Source: Streptomyces asiaticus
GTDB lineage: Bacteria; Actinomycetota; Actinomycetes; Streptomycetales; Streptomycetaceae
Reading direction: 5' to 3'
Length of the DNA: 64,000 nucleotides
Assembly (NCBI RefSeq): GCF_018138715.1
Contig: NZ_JAGSHX010000006.1
Location: 3,782,001 to 3,846,000, forward strand
In this document: positions 1-7,787 of the stretch, in pieces
Layout of the letters: each line of letters starts with the position of its first letter
Numbering within the stretch: position 1 is the first letter of the stretch
Translations under genes and position numbers: made by a program
The notes under the pieces: generated by a model
Databases searched by the model: none
What the model saw: only the letters and a program-made list of their open reading frames with translations
Told to the model about the DNA's origin: nothing

Positions 1-471
1 GCGGACAAGCTGCTCTCGGCCACCCATGCCACCGGTGTAACGGGACTGGGCAATCCGCCGCAGTTCGGTTTCGCGGTGATCGGTGTGCTCGCCGCGCGCT
101 ACGGCTTCACGGTGTCCGTCGATTCGACCTCTCCGTACGGTGGTGTGCGCGCGGTCGTGCTTCTCCCCGAGGACCTTCTGACCAATATGCCCGAGCCGGA
201 AGTGCAGCCGACGACCCACGCTCCCGCAGCGGCCGAGCAGTCGGAGCCGAGCGGTTCCACCATGACCAGTTCCACCGTGGGCGGTTCCACCGCCGGGGGC
301 CTGCCCAAGCGCCGCCGTAAGGGCGCGATTTCCATCGTCCCGAGAGCGGACGCCACTGCCGCGGCCCGGACGAGCGAGGAAACCGCATCGATCATGGGCG
401 CGTTCCAGCGCGGCACTCAGTCCGGCCGCTCAGCAGCAAACCCGAGCAGGGAAGGGCATGATCCTCAGTGA
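1..471 (+). CDS. Conservon sensor-kinase-like protein CvnA, C-terminal part (5' end outside window)
   Basis: Only the last 156 codons are in the window; the frame is open from base 1. The first 60 residues look like the end of a GHKL-type ATPase domain (GFAVIGVLAARYGF, then PYGGVRAVVLLP). A Ser/Thr/Pro-rich linker follows, then a basic stretch (LPKRRRKG) and a short end motif GAFQRGTQSGR that is typical of conservon kinases. In this family a membrane-associated nitrate-sensor-like kinase forms a complex with the CvnB, CvnC and CvnD proteins encoded next. The stop codon overlaps the GTG start of the next gene (GTGA), which suggests translational coupling. The family call is firm; which conservon this is cannot be told from the fragment. 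Confidence 0.85.
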   Translation, partial: ADKLLSATHATGVTGLGNPPQFGFAVIGVLAARYGFTVSVDSTSPYGGVRAVVLLPEDLLTNMPEPEVQPTTHAPAAAEQSEPSGSTMTSSTVGGSTAGGLPKRRRKGAISIVPRADATAAARTSEETASIMGAFQRGTQSGRSAANPSREGHDPQ

Positions 472-869
472 ACAACGACCTGTCATGGATGCTTGAGAGC
501 GCCCTGGAAGTACCAGGTGCTCGTCATGCGATCCTGGTTTCCGCCGACGGTCTGCTGATGGCCCGTTCTCAAGAGGTCAAAAAGGACGAGGCCGACACCG
601 TCGCGGCGGCGATGAGCGGCATCCAGTCGCTGAGCCGCACCATGGCCGGCTTCTGCGGTGGCCCCCATATGACGTGGCGCCAGACCCTGGTGGAGTTCGA
701 CGGTGGCTGGGTCTTCCTCATCTCCGCGGGTGAGGGTGCGTATCTGGCGGTCTCCTCGGCGCCCGATGTCGACATGGCCGACATCACCTTCCGGATGCAG
801 CAGCTTGTCGGGCAACTCGGCAAGGCGCTGACCACACCACCTCGCGAAAACACCGGAATTCAGGCATGA
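468..869 (+). CDS. Conservon protein CvnB, roadblock/LC7 domain
   Basis: A 133-residue single-domain protein. Residues 4-110 have the roadblock/LC7 pattern (LESALEVPGARHAILVSADG, later AGEGAYLAVSS). Proteins of this fold act as regulators or partners of small GTPases, and in conservons CvnB works with the GTPase CvnD. The GTG start overlaps the upstream TGA (GTGA), and its own TGA overlaps the next ATG (ATGA), so the three genes are tightly coupled. Length is normal for the family. Confidence 0.9.
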   Translation: MNNDLSWMLESALEVPGARHAILVSADGLLMARSQEVKKDEADTVAAAMSGIQSLSRTMAGFCGGPHMTWRQTLVEFDGGWVFLISAGEGAYLAVSSAPDVDMADITFRMQQLVGQLGKALTTPPRENTGIQA

Positions 870-1237
870 CGGCGCCAGGCGAGCAGGAGCCCGAATCCGC
901 TCAGTTAGTGCGACCGTACGTCATCACCAACGGTCGAGGGCTGCCGGAGAACGACCAGTTCAACTTGATCACGCTGGTCACCGCCTCCGAAGAGAGACCC
1001 CCCAGCCATCTCGACCCGGAGAAGCGCGGGCTCCTGGAGCTGTGCTCGGGTGGTTATCTCTCGGTCGCGGAGATAGCCGGACACATGGGACTTCCGATCG
1101 GCATCGTGAAGGTCCTGCTGTCCGATCTCTCCACGGACGGCTACCTCATCACCCGTGCACCCGCGCCTCCCGCGCAGCTTGTCGACGTTTCGCTCCTTCA
1201 GGAGGTGCTGGATGGGCTCCAGGCCCGTTTCGGATGA
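866..1237 (+). CDS. Conservon protein CvnC, DUF742
   Basis: A 123-residue DUF742 protein. It has the N-terminal VRPYVITNGR motif and a winged-helix-like middle (LLELCSGGYLSVAEIAGHMG, then VKVLLSDLSTDGYL). DUF742 proteins are the third member of conservons and bind the other components; a DNA-binding role has not been shown to my knowledge. The ATG overlaps the cvnB stop (ATGA). The 3' end overlaps the next gene by 26 bases because cvnD starts at 1212. Confidence 0.9.
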   Translation: MTAPGEQEPESAQLVRPYVITNGRGLPENDQFNLITLVTASEERPPSHLDPEKRGLLELCSGGYLSVAEIAGHMGLPIGIVKVLLSDLSTDGYLITRAPAPPAQLVDVSLLQEVLDGLQARFG

Positions 1238-1802
1238 TGACGTCTATCTGAACGAAGCGGTGCAGATCGCGGCCAAGATCCTGGTCGTGGGGCATTTCGC
1301 GGTCGGAAAGACGACGTTCATCGGCACCATGTCCGAGATTCCTCCGCTGCGCACCGAGGAGCGGATGACTCAGGCCGGAGCCCATGTCGACGACCTCATG
1401 GGCACCCGGGGCAAGACCACGACCACCGTGGCCATGGACTTCGGCCGGCTCACGCTCAGCGACAGACTTGTCCTGTATCTCTTCGGCACACCCGGACAGG
1501 AGCGCTTCGTCCAGGTGTGGGAGGACATGACCCGAGGCGCTCTCGGGGCACTGATCCTCGTCGATCCCGAACGGCTCAAGGAATCCTTCCCGGTGATCGA
1601 CCTGGTGGAGCACTACGGACTGCCCTATGCGATTTCCGTCAACCACTTCGACGGCACGCCGGCCCGCCCCGACGACGAATTGCGCGAGGCGCTCGACCTG
1701 CTGCCCGAGACCCCGATCGTCACCTGTGACGCACGTGACGAGAAGTCATCGGCCAACGCGCTGATCACGCTTGTCCGTTACCTACAGGAACGTACCCGCT
1801 AG
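1212..1802 (+). CDS. Conservon GTPase CvnD
   Basis: A 196-residue Ras-like/MglA-like GTPase. G1 is GHFAVGKT at about residues 27-34, G3 is GTPGQERF at about 92-99, and the NxxD base-recognition motif is NHFD at about 144-147. I chose the ATG at 1212 because AGGAGGTG lies 5 bases upstream; a longer frame opening at 1155 is possible but lacks a ribosome site. The stop TAG is part of the AGGAG ribosome site of the P450 gene that follows. Conservon GTPases are thought to switch a membrane-associated, eukaryote-like signalling complex. Confidence 0.92.
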   Translation: MGSRPVSDDDVYLNEAVQIAAKILVVGHFAVGKTTFIGTMSEIPPLRTEERMTQAGAHVDDLMGTRGKTTTTVAMDFGRLTLSDRLVLYLFGTPGQERFVQVWEDMTRGALGALILVDPERLKESFPVIDLVEHYGLPYAISVNHFDGTPARPDDELREALDLLPETPIVTCDARDEKSSANALITLVRYLQERTR

Positions 1803-1811
1803 GAGCACCTG

Positions 1812-3158
1812 ATGAACATGCAATCGGATTTTCCGGCGGCGCCACCACCCGGCTGCCCCGCCCATGGCAGTGGCAAGCGGGTGCCGCTGTACGGGACGGA
1901 GTTCGCCGCCGATCCGGGTGCCTACTACACCTATATGCGCTCGTACGGCCCGGCCGCGCCGGTGGAGCTCTCCCCGGGCGTCGAGGCCACGCTGGTCACG
2001 GACTACTCGGCGGCGCTCCAGCTGCTACAGAACCCGGACACCTTCCGGAAGGACTCGCGCCGCTGGCGTGACTACAACGAGGGCAAGGTCACCCGGGACA
2101 ATCCGGTCGTCCCGTTGCTGGAGTACCGGCCGAACTGCATGTTCACCGACGGCGCCGAGCATATGCGCCTGCGTCAGGCGGTGACCGACAGCCTGGCCCG
2201 GGTGGATACGCATCGGCTGAGCCGCCATGTCGAACGCGTCGCGGACTATCTGATGGACCAGTTCCTCTCCCGCGGCTCGGCCGATCTGCTCAACGATTAT
2301 GCCAAACTGCTGCCGCTGTTTGTTTTCAATGAGCTTTTCGGATGCCCGGCGGAGATCGGCGACCGGGTTATCTTCGGCATCTCCGGTATTTTTGACGGAA
2401 TCAATGCGGAGAAGGCGAACGAGGTGCTCGGCCAGAGCGTCGGCGAACTCGTCGCATTGAAGCGCAAGCAGCCCGGTGACGATGTCACCTCCTGGCTTAT
2501 GCAGCACCATGCCCAGCTGAATGATGAGGAAATGGCTCATCAGCTGGTGCTGCTGCTGGGGGCCGGTGCCGAGCCGCAGCGGAATCTCATCGCCAATGCG
2601 CTGCTGCTGTTGCTCTCGGACGAGCGGTACGCAGGGGCCGGGCTGCTGGTCGAGGACGCCCTCGACGATGTGCTGTGGAACAGCCCGCCGATGGCCAATT
2701 ACGCTCCGCATTACCCGGTTACCGATGTGGACTTCGCCGGGACCCGGCTGCGGGCGGGTGAGCTGGTGCTGATCTCCATCGCGGCCGCGAACAGCGACCC
2801 CGCGCTGTCCGCCTCCCGGCAGCAGCTCAGCAAGCGCGCTCACCTGGCATGGAGCGCCGGTCCGCACGCCTGCCCGGCCAAGGACACCTCTCAGCTCATC
2901 GGCGTGGTGGCCATCGAGAAACTGCTCAACAAGCTGCCGGACATCGAGCTCGCGGTGCACGAGTCGAGCCTGACCTGGCGCCCCGGCCCATTCAACCGAG
3001 GGCTGACCGCGCTGCCTGCCCGATTCACTCCGATACGTACGGAAAAAAAGCCCGTTACGCAGCAACAGATCCCCACGGGCGACCATCGCGCCCACACCCA
3101 GAACAAGCAGGAGAAGGGCGGCTTGTGGAGTTCGTTCCTCTCATGGTGGCGAGCGTGA
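1812..3158 (+). CDS. Conservon cytochrome P450 (CYP157-like) lacking the ExxR motif
   Basis: A 448-residue P450 encoded directly after cvnD (AGGAG then ATG). The heme-thiolate region is LAWSAGPHACPAK with Cys354. The K-helix position that is ExxR in nearly all P450s reads D286-V-L-W289 (DDVLW), so both the Glu and the Arg are missing. This matches the published CYP157 family, where ExxR is also lost and only the Cys is invariant. The N-terminus has PPPGCPAH. The C-terminus carries a polar linker (about residues 405-435) ending in an amphipathic, Trp-rich tail GLWSSFLSWWRA. The substrate is unknown; the tail and context suggest membrane- or complex-associated work with the conservon. Confidence 0.9.
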   Translation: MNMQSDFPAAPPPGCPAHGSGKRVPLYGTEFAADPGAYYTYMRSYGPAAPVELSPGVEATLVTDYSAALQLLQNPDTFRKDSRRWRDYNEGKVTRDNPVVPLLEYRPNCMFTDGAEHMRLRQAVTDSLARVDTHRLSRHVERVADYLMDQFLSRGSADLLNDYAKLLPLFVFNELFGCPAEIGDRVIFGISGIFDGINAEKANEVLGQSVGELVALKRKQPGDDVTSWLMQHHAQLNDEEMAHQLVLLLGAGAEPQRNLIANALLLLLSDERYAGAGLLVEDALDDVLWNSPPMANYAPHYPVTDVDFAGTRLRAGELVLISIAAANSDPALSASRQQLSKRAHLAWSAGPHACPAKDTSQLIGVVAIEKLLNKLPDIELAVHESSLTWRPGPFNRGLTALPARFTPIRTEKKPVTQQQIPTGDHRAHTQNKQEKGGLWSSFLSWWRA

Positions 3159-3261
3159 TCTAGGTCACATCGGGAACCCATTTCATACCGCATGAATGTT
3201 CAACTGAACGGGTAGGCAGTGTTGCGCAATTTATGTTGGCCAAAATCTAAGAGGAGCTGTC

Positions 3262-3507
3262 GTGAGGTCTCCCGCCGCCGGCGACATCACTGTCGGTCGA
3301 CGATCAGCGGCACCACTCATATCCCGACCGCACCCCCACACCCGCGGCCAATCGAACACCTACCCTAATTTCGCGGAAGCACACGCGATGGGAACCCAGA
3401 TACCCGCCCCACGGGGCGGGTATCTTCTCGTGGTACGGGAACACCGGGTATCCCCACCGCCTAAACCAAAACAGCCGTTCCTCTCGATTCAGCGGGAGGT
3501 TCGATGA
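3262..3507 (+). other. Ribosome-site-bearing leader ORF upstream of the prenyltransferase (doubtful coding)
   Basis: A GTG at 3262 sits 5 bases after AGGAG. The frame runs 81 codons and ends in TGA at 3505-3507, overlapping the prenyltransferase ATG (ATGA). That arrangement would allow translational coupling. Against a real protein, it crosses a 13-bp hairpin and has no recognisable domain. It contains no Trp codon, so it is not a classic trp/tna-type leader peptide. It may be a translated leader or chance. The gap 3159-3503 also holds a short inverted repeat GTTCA-AC-TGAAC at 3198-3209 and the palindrome TTGCGCAA near 3232. Confidence 0.3.
3398..3425. terminator. Strong GC-rich hairpin between conservon and prenyltransferase
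   Basis: AGATACCCGCCCC pairs perfectly with GGGGCGGGTATCT, a 13-bp stem with almost no loop. No U-tract follows, which is common for Streptomyces terminators. It could end the conservon transcript or act as an attenuator, because CGGGTATC recurs at 3445-3452 and could compete for the left arm. Confidence 0.65.
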
Positions 3508-4646
3508 ACGGATTCAGTTCGGGTGAGGCACTGCTCGGTGACCTCGCCACGGGCCAGCTGACCCGGCTGTGCCACGTCGCGGGGCTGAGCGAGGCCGATA
3601 CGGCCGCGTACACGGGTGTGCTGATCGAGAGTCTGGGGGCCACGGCCGGACGGCCGCTGGCGCTGCCGCCCCCGTCGCACACCTTTCTCTCCGACGACCA
3701 CAGCCCCGTCGAGTTCTCCCTGGCCTTCCTGCCGGGCCAGACCCCGGACCTGCGGGTGCTGGTGGAGCCGGGCTGCTCCAGCGGGGACGACCTGGCGGAG
3801 AACGGCCGGGCCGGTCTGCGATCGATTCACGCCATGGCGGACCGCTGGGGGTTCTCGACCGACCAGCTCGACCGGATCGAGGACCTGTTCCTCCCGCCGT
3901 CCCCCGAGGGCCCGCTGGCCCTGTGGTGCGCCCTGGAGCTCCGCCCCGGCGGCGTCCCCGGGGTCAAGGTCTATCTCAACCCCTCGGCGAACGGCGCCGA
4001 CCGGGCCGCCGAGACGGTCCGCGAGGCGCTGGCGAGGCTGGGCCACGGCCAGGCGTTCGACTCGCTGCCCCGGGCGGAGGGCTTCCCGTTCTTCGCCCTG
4101 GACCTCGGCGACTGGGACGCCCCGCGGGTGAAGGTCTACCTCAAACACCCCGGGCTGTCCCCCGCCGAGGCGGGTTCCCTGCCCCGGATGACCCCCGCAC
4201 CGGGCCGGGAGCGGCTGGAGGAGTTCTTCCGCACCGTCGGCGCCCTCCCCGCCGGGGACTTCGCCGACGACGAGGGCGCCGACCGGCTCGCCGGGCGCCC
4301 CGCCCTCACCTGCCACTCCTTCACGGAGACGGCGACCGGGCTGCCCAGCGGATACACGCTCCACGTGCCCGTCCGCGACTACGTCCGGCACGACGGCGAG
4401 GCGCGGGAGCGGGCCGTGGCCGTGCTGCGCAGCAATGGCATGGACAGCGCGGCCCTCGACCGGGCGCTGGCCGCCGTGAGCCCGCGTCCCCTCGGCGACG
4501 GCGTGGGCCTGATCGCCTATCTGGCACTGGTCCACCAGCACGGCCGGCCGCGGCGGGTGACCGTCTACGTCTCCTCCGAGGCGTACCAGACCCGGCCGCC
4601 CCGCGAGCCGGCCCCCACCCGTGACCGGGTACGGGCCCGGCTCTGA
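3504..4646 (+). CDS. Indole/tryptophan aromatic prenyltransferase (bacterial DMATS type)
   Basis: A 380-residue ABBA-fold prenyltransferase. Family marks are repeated beta-strand motifs that hold the prenyl diphosphate with basic and tyrosine residues: GVKVYLNP, RVKVYLKHP, SGYTLHVPVRDYV and RVTVYVSSEAYQ. Length and motifs match the Streptomyces 6-DMATS/IptA group, which adds a dimethylallyl unit to L-tryptophan or indoles without a metal requirement. The next gene encodes a tryptophanase-like lyase, so the pair could make prenylated indole from tryptophan. The ATG overlaps the end of a leader ORF, and the usual ribosome site GGGAGG lies just upstream. The regiospecificity (C5, C6 or C7) cannot be read from sequence alone. 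Confidence 0.88.
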   Translation: MNGFSSGEALLGDLATGQLTRLCHVAGLSEADTAAYTGVLIESLGATAGRPLALPPPSHTFLSDDHSPVEFSLAFLPGQTPDLRVLVEPGCSSGDDLAENGRAGLRSIHAMADRWGFSTDQLDRIEDLFLPPSPEGPLALWCALELRPGGVPGVKVYLNPSANGADRAAETVREALARLGHGQAFDSLPRAEGFPFFALDLGDWDAPRVKVYLKHPGLSPAEAGSLPRMTPAPGRERLEEFFRTVGALPAGDFADDEGADRLAGRPALTCHSFTETATGLPSGYTLHVPVRDYVRHDGEARERAVAVLRSNGMDSAALDRALAAVSPRPLGDGVGLIAYLALVHQHGRPRRVTVYVSSEAYQTRPPREPAPTRDRVRARL

Positions 4647-4740
4647 ACTCCGCCGGTACATCGAACACCGAGCACGCCGGGACACCCAACTCCGGGACAC
4701 CGCACGCCGAGCACGCCGAAACACCGAACGACGAACAGAC
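4644..4740 (+). repeat. Degenerate tandem repeat starting at the prenyltransferase stop codon
   Basis: Two diverged units of about 40-44 bases share AACTCCG, GGACACC, CGAGCACGCCG and AACACCG. The first begins at the TGA. They fill the gap before the tryptophanase ribosome site. Confidence 0.5.
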
Positions 4741-4756
4741 AGGAAGCAGGGGCAGC

Positions 4757-6130
4757 GTGGAGCCGTACAGGATCAAGGTTGTCGAACCGATACCCGTCAC
4801 CACACGGCAGCAGCGCGAAGCGGCGCTGAAGCGTGTCAACTACAACCTCTTCGACCTGCGCGCCGAAGAGGTGACCATCGACCTGCTCACCGACTCGGGC
4901 ACCGGGGCGCTGTCCGCCGCCCAGCTCGCCGCCGGGATGGCGGGCGACGAGTCCTACTCGGGCTCCCGCTCGTTCTACCGCTTCCACGAGACGGTCACCG
5001 AGCTCACCGGCTACGCCCATATCCTCCCCGCCCACCAGGGGCGCGCGGCAGAGCGCGTGCTGTTCACCACCCTGCTGGAGCGCGGCGACCTCGTGCTGTC
5101 GAACACCCACTTCGACACCACCCGGGCCAATGTCGAGCTGAACGAGGCCGAGGCGCGCGACCTGCCGTGCCCCGAGGCCAAGAACCTCGACAGCACCGAC
5201 CCGTTCAAGGGCAACATCGACTTGGACGCGCTCGCCCGGACGCTGTCCGGGCCCGATGGCTCCCGGGTCGCCGTGGTCGTCATGACCATCACCAACAACG
5301 GCGGCGGCGGGCAGCCCGTGTCCATGGAGAACCTCAAGCGGACGGCCGCCCTGTGCCGTCAGCACGGGGTGCCGCTCTTCCTGGACGCGGCCCGGTTCGC
5401 CGAGAACGCCTGGCTGGTCACCCGCCATGAGCAGGGCTACCGCGACCGCACCCCCCGGCAGGTCGCGGAGGAGGCGTTCCGCCTGGCGGACGGCTGCATG
5501 ATGAGCGCCAAGAAGGACGGCATCGTCCACATCGGCGGCTTCATCGGCACCAACGACCCGGAGCTCGCCCAGAAGTGCGAGCTGCTCCTCATCGCCACCG
5601 AGGGGTTCGCGACCTACGGCGGTCTGGCCGGACGCGACCTCGACATGATGGCGCAGGGGCTGACCGAGGTGACCGAGGTGAGCTATCTCGCCGAGCGCGC
5701 CGAGATCGCCTCCCACCTCGCCCACCGGGTCCGCGCCGCGGGCGTGGACATCGTCGAGCCCCCGGGCATGCACGCGCTCTACCTCAACGCCGGTCGGCTG
5801 CTGCCGCACATCCCGCCGCACAACTACCCCGGCCACGCCCTGGCCTGCCAGCTCTACCTGGAGGGCGGCATCCGCTCGGCCGAGCTGGGGTCGCTCTACC
5901 TCGGCGAGGAGGACGAGCACGGCAACCCGATCAAGAGCGCGCCGTACGAGCTGGTCAGGCTCGCCCTGCCGCGCCGGGTCTACACCCGCAGCCACTACGA
6001 CCACGTGGGCGAGACGCTCGCGAAGATCGCCAAGAACGCGGACCAGGTGTACGGCTTCCGGATCACCGAGCAGTCCCCGATCCTGCGCCACTTCCGCGCC
6101 ACGCTGGAGCCGGTGCCCGTCAGGCGCTGA
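4757..6130 (+). CDS. Tryptophanase / tyrosine phenol-lyase family PLP enzyme
   Basis: A 457-residue beta-eliminating lyase. The PLP site is MSAKKDGIVHIGG; the second Lys (residue 253) should form the Schiff base. Other family motifs are TNNGGGGQPVSM, LDAARFAENA and RLALPRRVYT. The expected reaction is L-tryptophan to indole, pyruvate and ammonia, or the analogous reaction on tyrosine or a prenylated tryptophan. Tryptophanase is uncommon in Streptomyces, and its position 110 bases after a DMATS prenyltransferase argues for an indole-prenylation role rather than plain catabolism. The GTG start follows AGGAAGCAGGGG. A strong hairpin closes the unit. Confidence 0.9.
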   Translation: MEPYRIKVVEPIPVTTRQQREAALKRVNYNLFDLRAEEVTIDLLTDSGTGALSAAQLAAGMAGDESYSGSRSFYRFHETVTELTGYAHILPAHQGRAAERVLFTTLLERGDLVLSNTHFDTTRANVELNEAEARDLPCPEAKNLDSTDPFKGNIDLDALARTLSGPDGSRVAVVVMTITNNGGGGQPVSMENLKRTAALCRQHGVPLFLDAARFAENAWLVTRHEQGYRDRTPRQVAEEAFRLADGCMMSAKKDGIVHIGGFIGTNDPELAQKCELLLIATEGFATYGGLAGRDLDMMAQGLTEVTEVSYLAERAEIASHLAHRVRAAGVDIVEPPGMHALYLNAGRLLPHIPPHNYPGHALACQLYLEGGIRSAELGSLYLGEEDEHGNPIKSAPYELVRLALPRRVYTRSHYDHVGETLAKIAKNADQVYGFRITEQSPILRHFRATLEPVPVRR

Positions 6131-6146
6131 CCTCGGCACGACCGCG

Positions 6147-6186
6147 CGCGGGCCCGGCACCGGACACCACCGGTGGCGGGCCCGCG
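6147..6186 (+). terminator. Terminator after the tryptophanase gene
   Basis: CGCGGGCCCG, a G bulge and CACCGG pair with CCGGTG, a G and CGGGCCCGCG around the loop ACACCA. The stem has 10+6 base pairs with one mismatch, 17 bases after the stop. It lies at the convergent end of the DUF6479 gene and may serve both strands. Confidence 0.8.
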
Positions 6187-6219
6187 TCGTCGTACGCACG
6201 CGCCACGCGCCCACACCGC

Positions 6220-6639
6220 TCAGCCGTTGCCGAACGAGCCGCTGCTGCCCTCGCGCCAGGTGGGCCGGTCCTCGGTGCCGCGCTTGCCGGAGTCGCGGGT
6301 CCCGGAGCCGCCCAGCTCGGACGGGAACCGGCGGCGGCCGTCCCGATCCACCTCATGGGGCTCGCGGTTCTGGGTGACATAGCCGACGCTGTCCTCGTCG
6401 TCCTGGTGCCCCGGACCATGGCCCGCCGCCCGCGCCTCGTGGTCGGCCTCCTGGGCCTTCTGCCAGGAACCGGCGCGGCGCTGCGGCTGCTGGGGCGGGA
6501 CCGGCTCACGGGCCCGTATCCGTATCCCCCACCACACGGCCCCGAAGCACAGGATCACGACCACCAGCCCGACGATGAACGGCCCCGTCCCGACCAGCAG
6601 GTCCCGGGTCACGGCGAGATCCTCGGTGTACGTATCCAT
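6220..6639 (-). CDS. Small membrane protein, DUF6479-like
   Basis: 139 residues with one membrane segment near the N-terminus (about residues 17-40, GTGPFIVGLVVVILCFGAVWWG). A long, charged, low-complexity cytoplasmic tail rich in Gln, Glu, Arg and Gly follows. This layout is that of the Streptomyces DUF6479 family, whose function is unknown. The gene is single, converging on the tryptophanase unit. Confidence 0.7.
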   Translation of the reverse strand: MDTYTEDLAVTRDLLVGTGPFIVGLVVVILCFGAVWWGIRIRAREPVPPQQPQRRAGSWQKAQEADHEARAAGHGPGHQDDEDSVGYVTQNREPHEVDRDGRRRFPSELGGSGTRDSGKRGTEDRPTWREGSSGSFGNG

Positions 6640-6678
6640 GACGGCCGGGTACCCGGACCCGCCCGGATATCACTCCGG

Positions 6679-6774
6679 CCCCACCCGCGTCACACCCGAC
6701 CCGCGTCATACCCGACCCGCATCACACCCGGCCCGCATCACACCCGGCCCCGCGTCACATCCGGCCCCGCGTCA
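6679..6774 (-). repeat. 16-17-bp tandem repeat beginning at the mazG stop codon
   Basis: On the minus strand five full units and a partial one follow each other: TGACGCGGGGCCGGATG, TGACGCGGGGCCGGGTG, then 16-base versions. The TGA of the first unit is the mazG stop codon and every unit starts with TGA. It fills most of the space down to the DUF6479 gene. Confidence 0.9.
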
Positions 6775-7773
6775 CCGCGCCGCGGAGCCCTCCGCCGCCC
6801 GGATCGCGTCACGGTAGGCGCGGGCCGCCGCGCGCAGCGCCGCCTCCGGGTCCACGCCGTCCGCCTCGGCCCGCACCGCGAGCGCCAGCAGCTCATAGCC
6901 GATGCCCGCCCCGTCCGGCAGGGCCACGTCCAGCCCGGCCATCCGGGCGCGGGAGGCCAGTTTGGCGGTCAGCGCGAGCGAGGGCTGACCGAGCGGCACC
7001 CCTTCGGTGACCGAATCGCGCCGCTTCTCGGCCGCCTTGGTCCGCAGCCAGTGGCGCCGGACGTCCTCCGGGGTCTCGGCGGCCTCGTCGCCGAAGACAT
7101 GGGGATGGCGGTGAATCAGCTTCTCCACGATGCCGCCCGCCACATCGTCGATCGAGAACGGGTGCTCGGGGTCGTCCTGGGCGATCCGGGCGTGGAAGAC
7201 GACCTGGAGCAGCACATCGCCGAGCTCCTCGAGCAGCGCCTCTCGGTCGCCCTCCTCGATGGCCTCGACGAGTTCGTACGCCTCCTCGATGCCGTACTTC
7301 ACCAGCTCCTCGTTGGTCCGGGTGCCGCTCCACGGGCACTCGGCGCGGATCCGGTCCATGACCTGCACCAGATCGAGCAGCCGCGCGCCCGGCAGATCGT
7401 AGGAACCGGGCAGCAGCTCCAGGTCCGGCATCGCCTCGCGGCCGGATCCGGCCAGCCGCGCCAGCCCGTCGGTCAGCTCGGACTCGCCCTCGGCGGAGGT
7501 GATCAAGACGGCCGTGCGGCCGCCCCCCGCCACGCAGTAGTCGACCAGCTCGCGCGCGCCCGGCGCGCCCGGCTCCACCTCGACGCCCGCGTCCCGCAGA
7601 TACGGCAGCTGCGGATGGTCCGGGTCGCCGGAGAGCACCCGGTCGGCGCCGCGCAGCGCCTGCCAGGCGGGCCAGGACAGCAGTCCGGGCGCCACCCGGT
7701 GGCTGGTGGTGAGAAGGACGATGCGCCCGGTGGGGGCGGTGGCGTCGGCGGCGGGCGAGTCAGGTGCGGTCAC
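6772..7773 (-). CDS. mazG: MazG-type nucleoside triphosphate pyrophosphohydrolase
   Basis: About 333 residues. An N-terminal SAM-methyltransferase-like part (GRIVLLTTSHRVAPGLLSWPAW) leads to a MazG domain with the metal-binding pattern EEAYE...EELGDVLLQVVFHARIA and a second segment containing HPHVFGDE. The enzyme hydrolyses NTPs to NMP and pyrophosphate, cleaning abnormal nucleotides. The likely GTG at 7773 lies 14 bases after the stop of the SurA-like gene, so the two are probably co-transcribed. The ribosome site is poor (GCAAGG nearly touching the start), so coupling or a slightly different start is possible. Confidence 0.88.
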   Translation of the reverse strand: MTAPDSPAADATAPTGRIVLLTTSHRVAPGLLSWPAWQALRGADRVLSGDPDHPQLPYLRDAGVEVEPGAPGARELVDYCVAGGGRTAVLITSAEGESELTDGLARLAGSGREAMPDLELLPGSYDLPGARLLDLVQVMDRIRAECPWSGTRTNEELVKYGIEEAYELVEAIEEGDREALLEELGDVLLQVVFHARIAQDDPEHPFSIDDVAGGIVEKLIHRHPHVFGDEAAETPEDVRRHWLRTKAAEKRRDSVTEGVPLGQPSLALTAKLASRARMAGLDVALPDGAGIGYELLALAVRAEADGVDPEAALRAAARAYRDAIRAAEGSAAR

Positions 7774-7787
7774 CCTTGCAACGTAAC

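Noticed and set aside
3165..3180. GTGATCTAGGTCAC near the P450 stop as an operator
   Set aside because: The match to a palindrome is imperfect in the centre, and half of it is the gene's last codons.
4565..6214. 549-codon frame opposite the tryptophanase gene
   Set aside because: Antisense shadow without motifs; the plus strand has a full PLP enzyme.
6679..6774. Possible CRISPR array
   Set aside because: Units of 16-17 bases are contiguous with no spacers and there are no cas genes. The same holds for the other tandem repeats.
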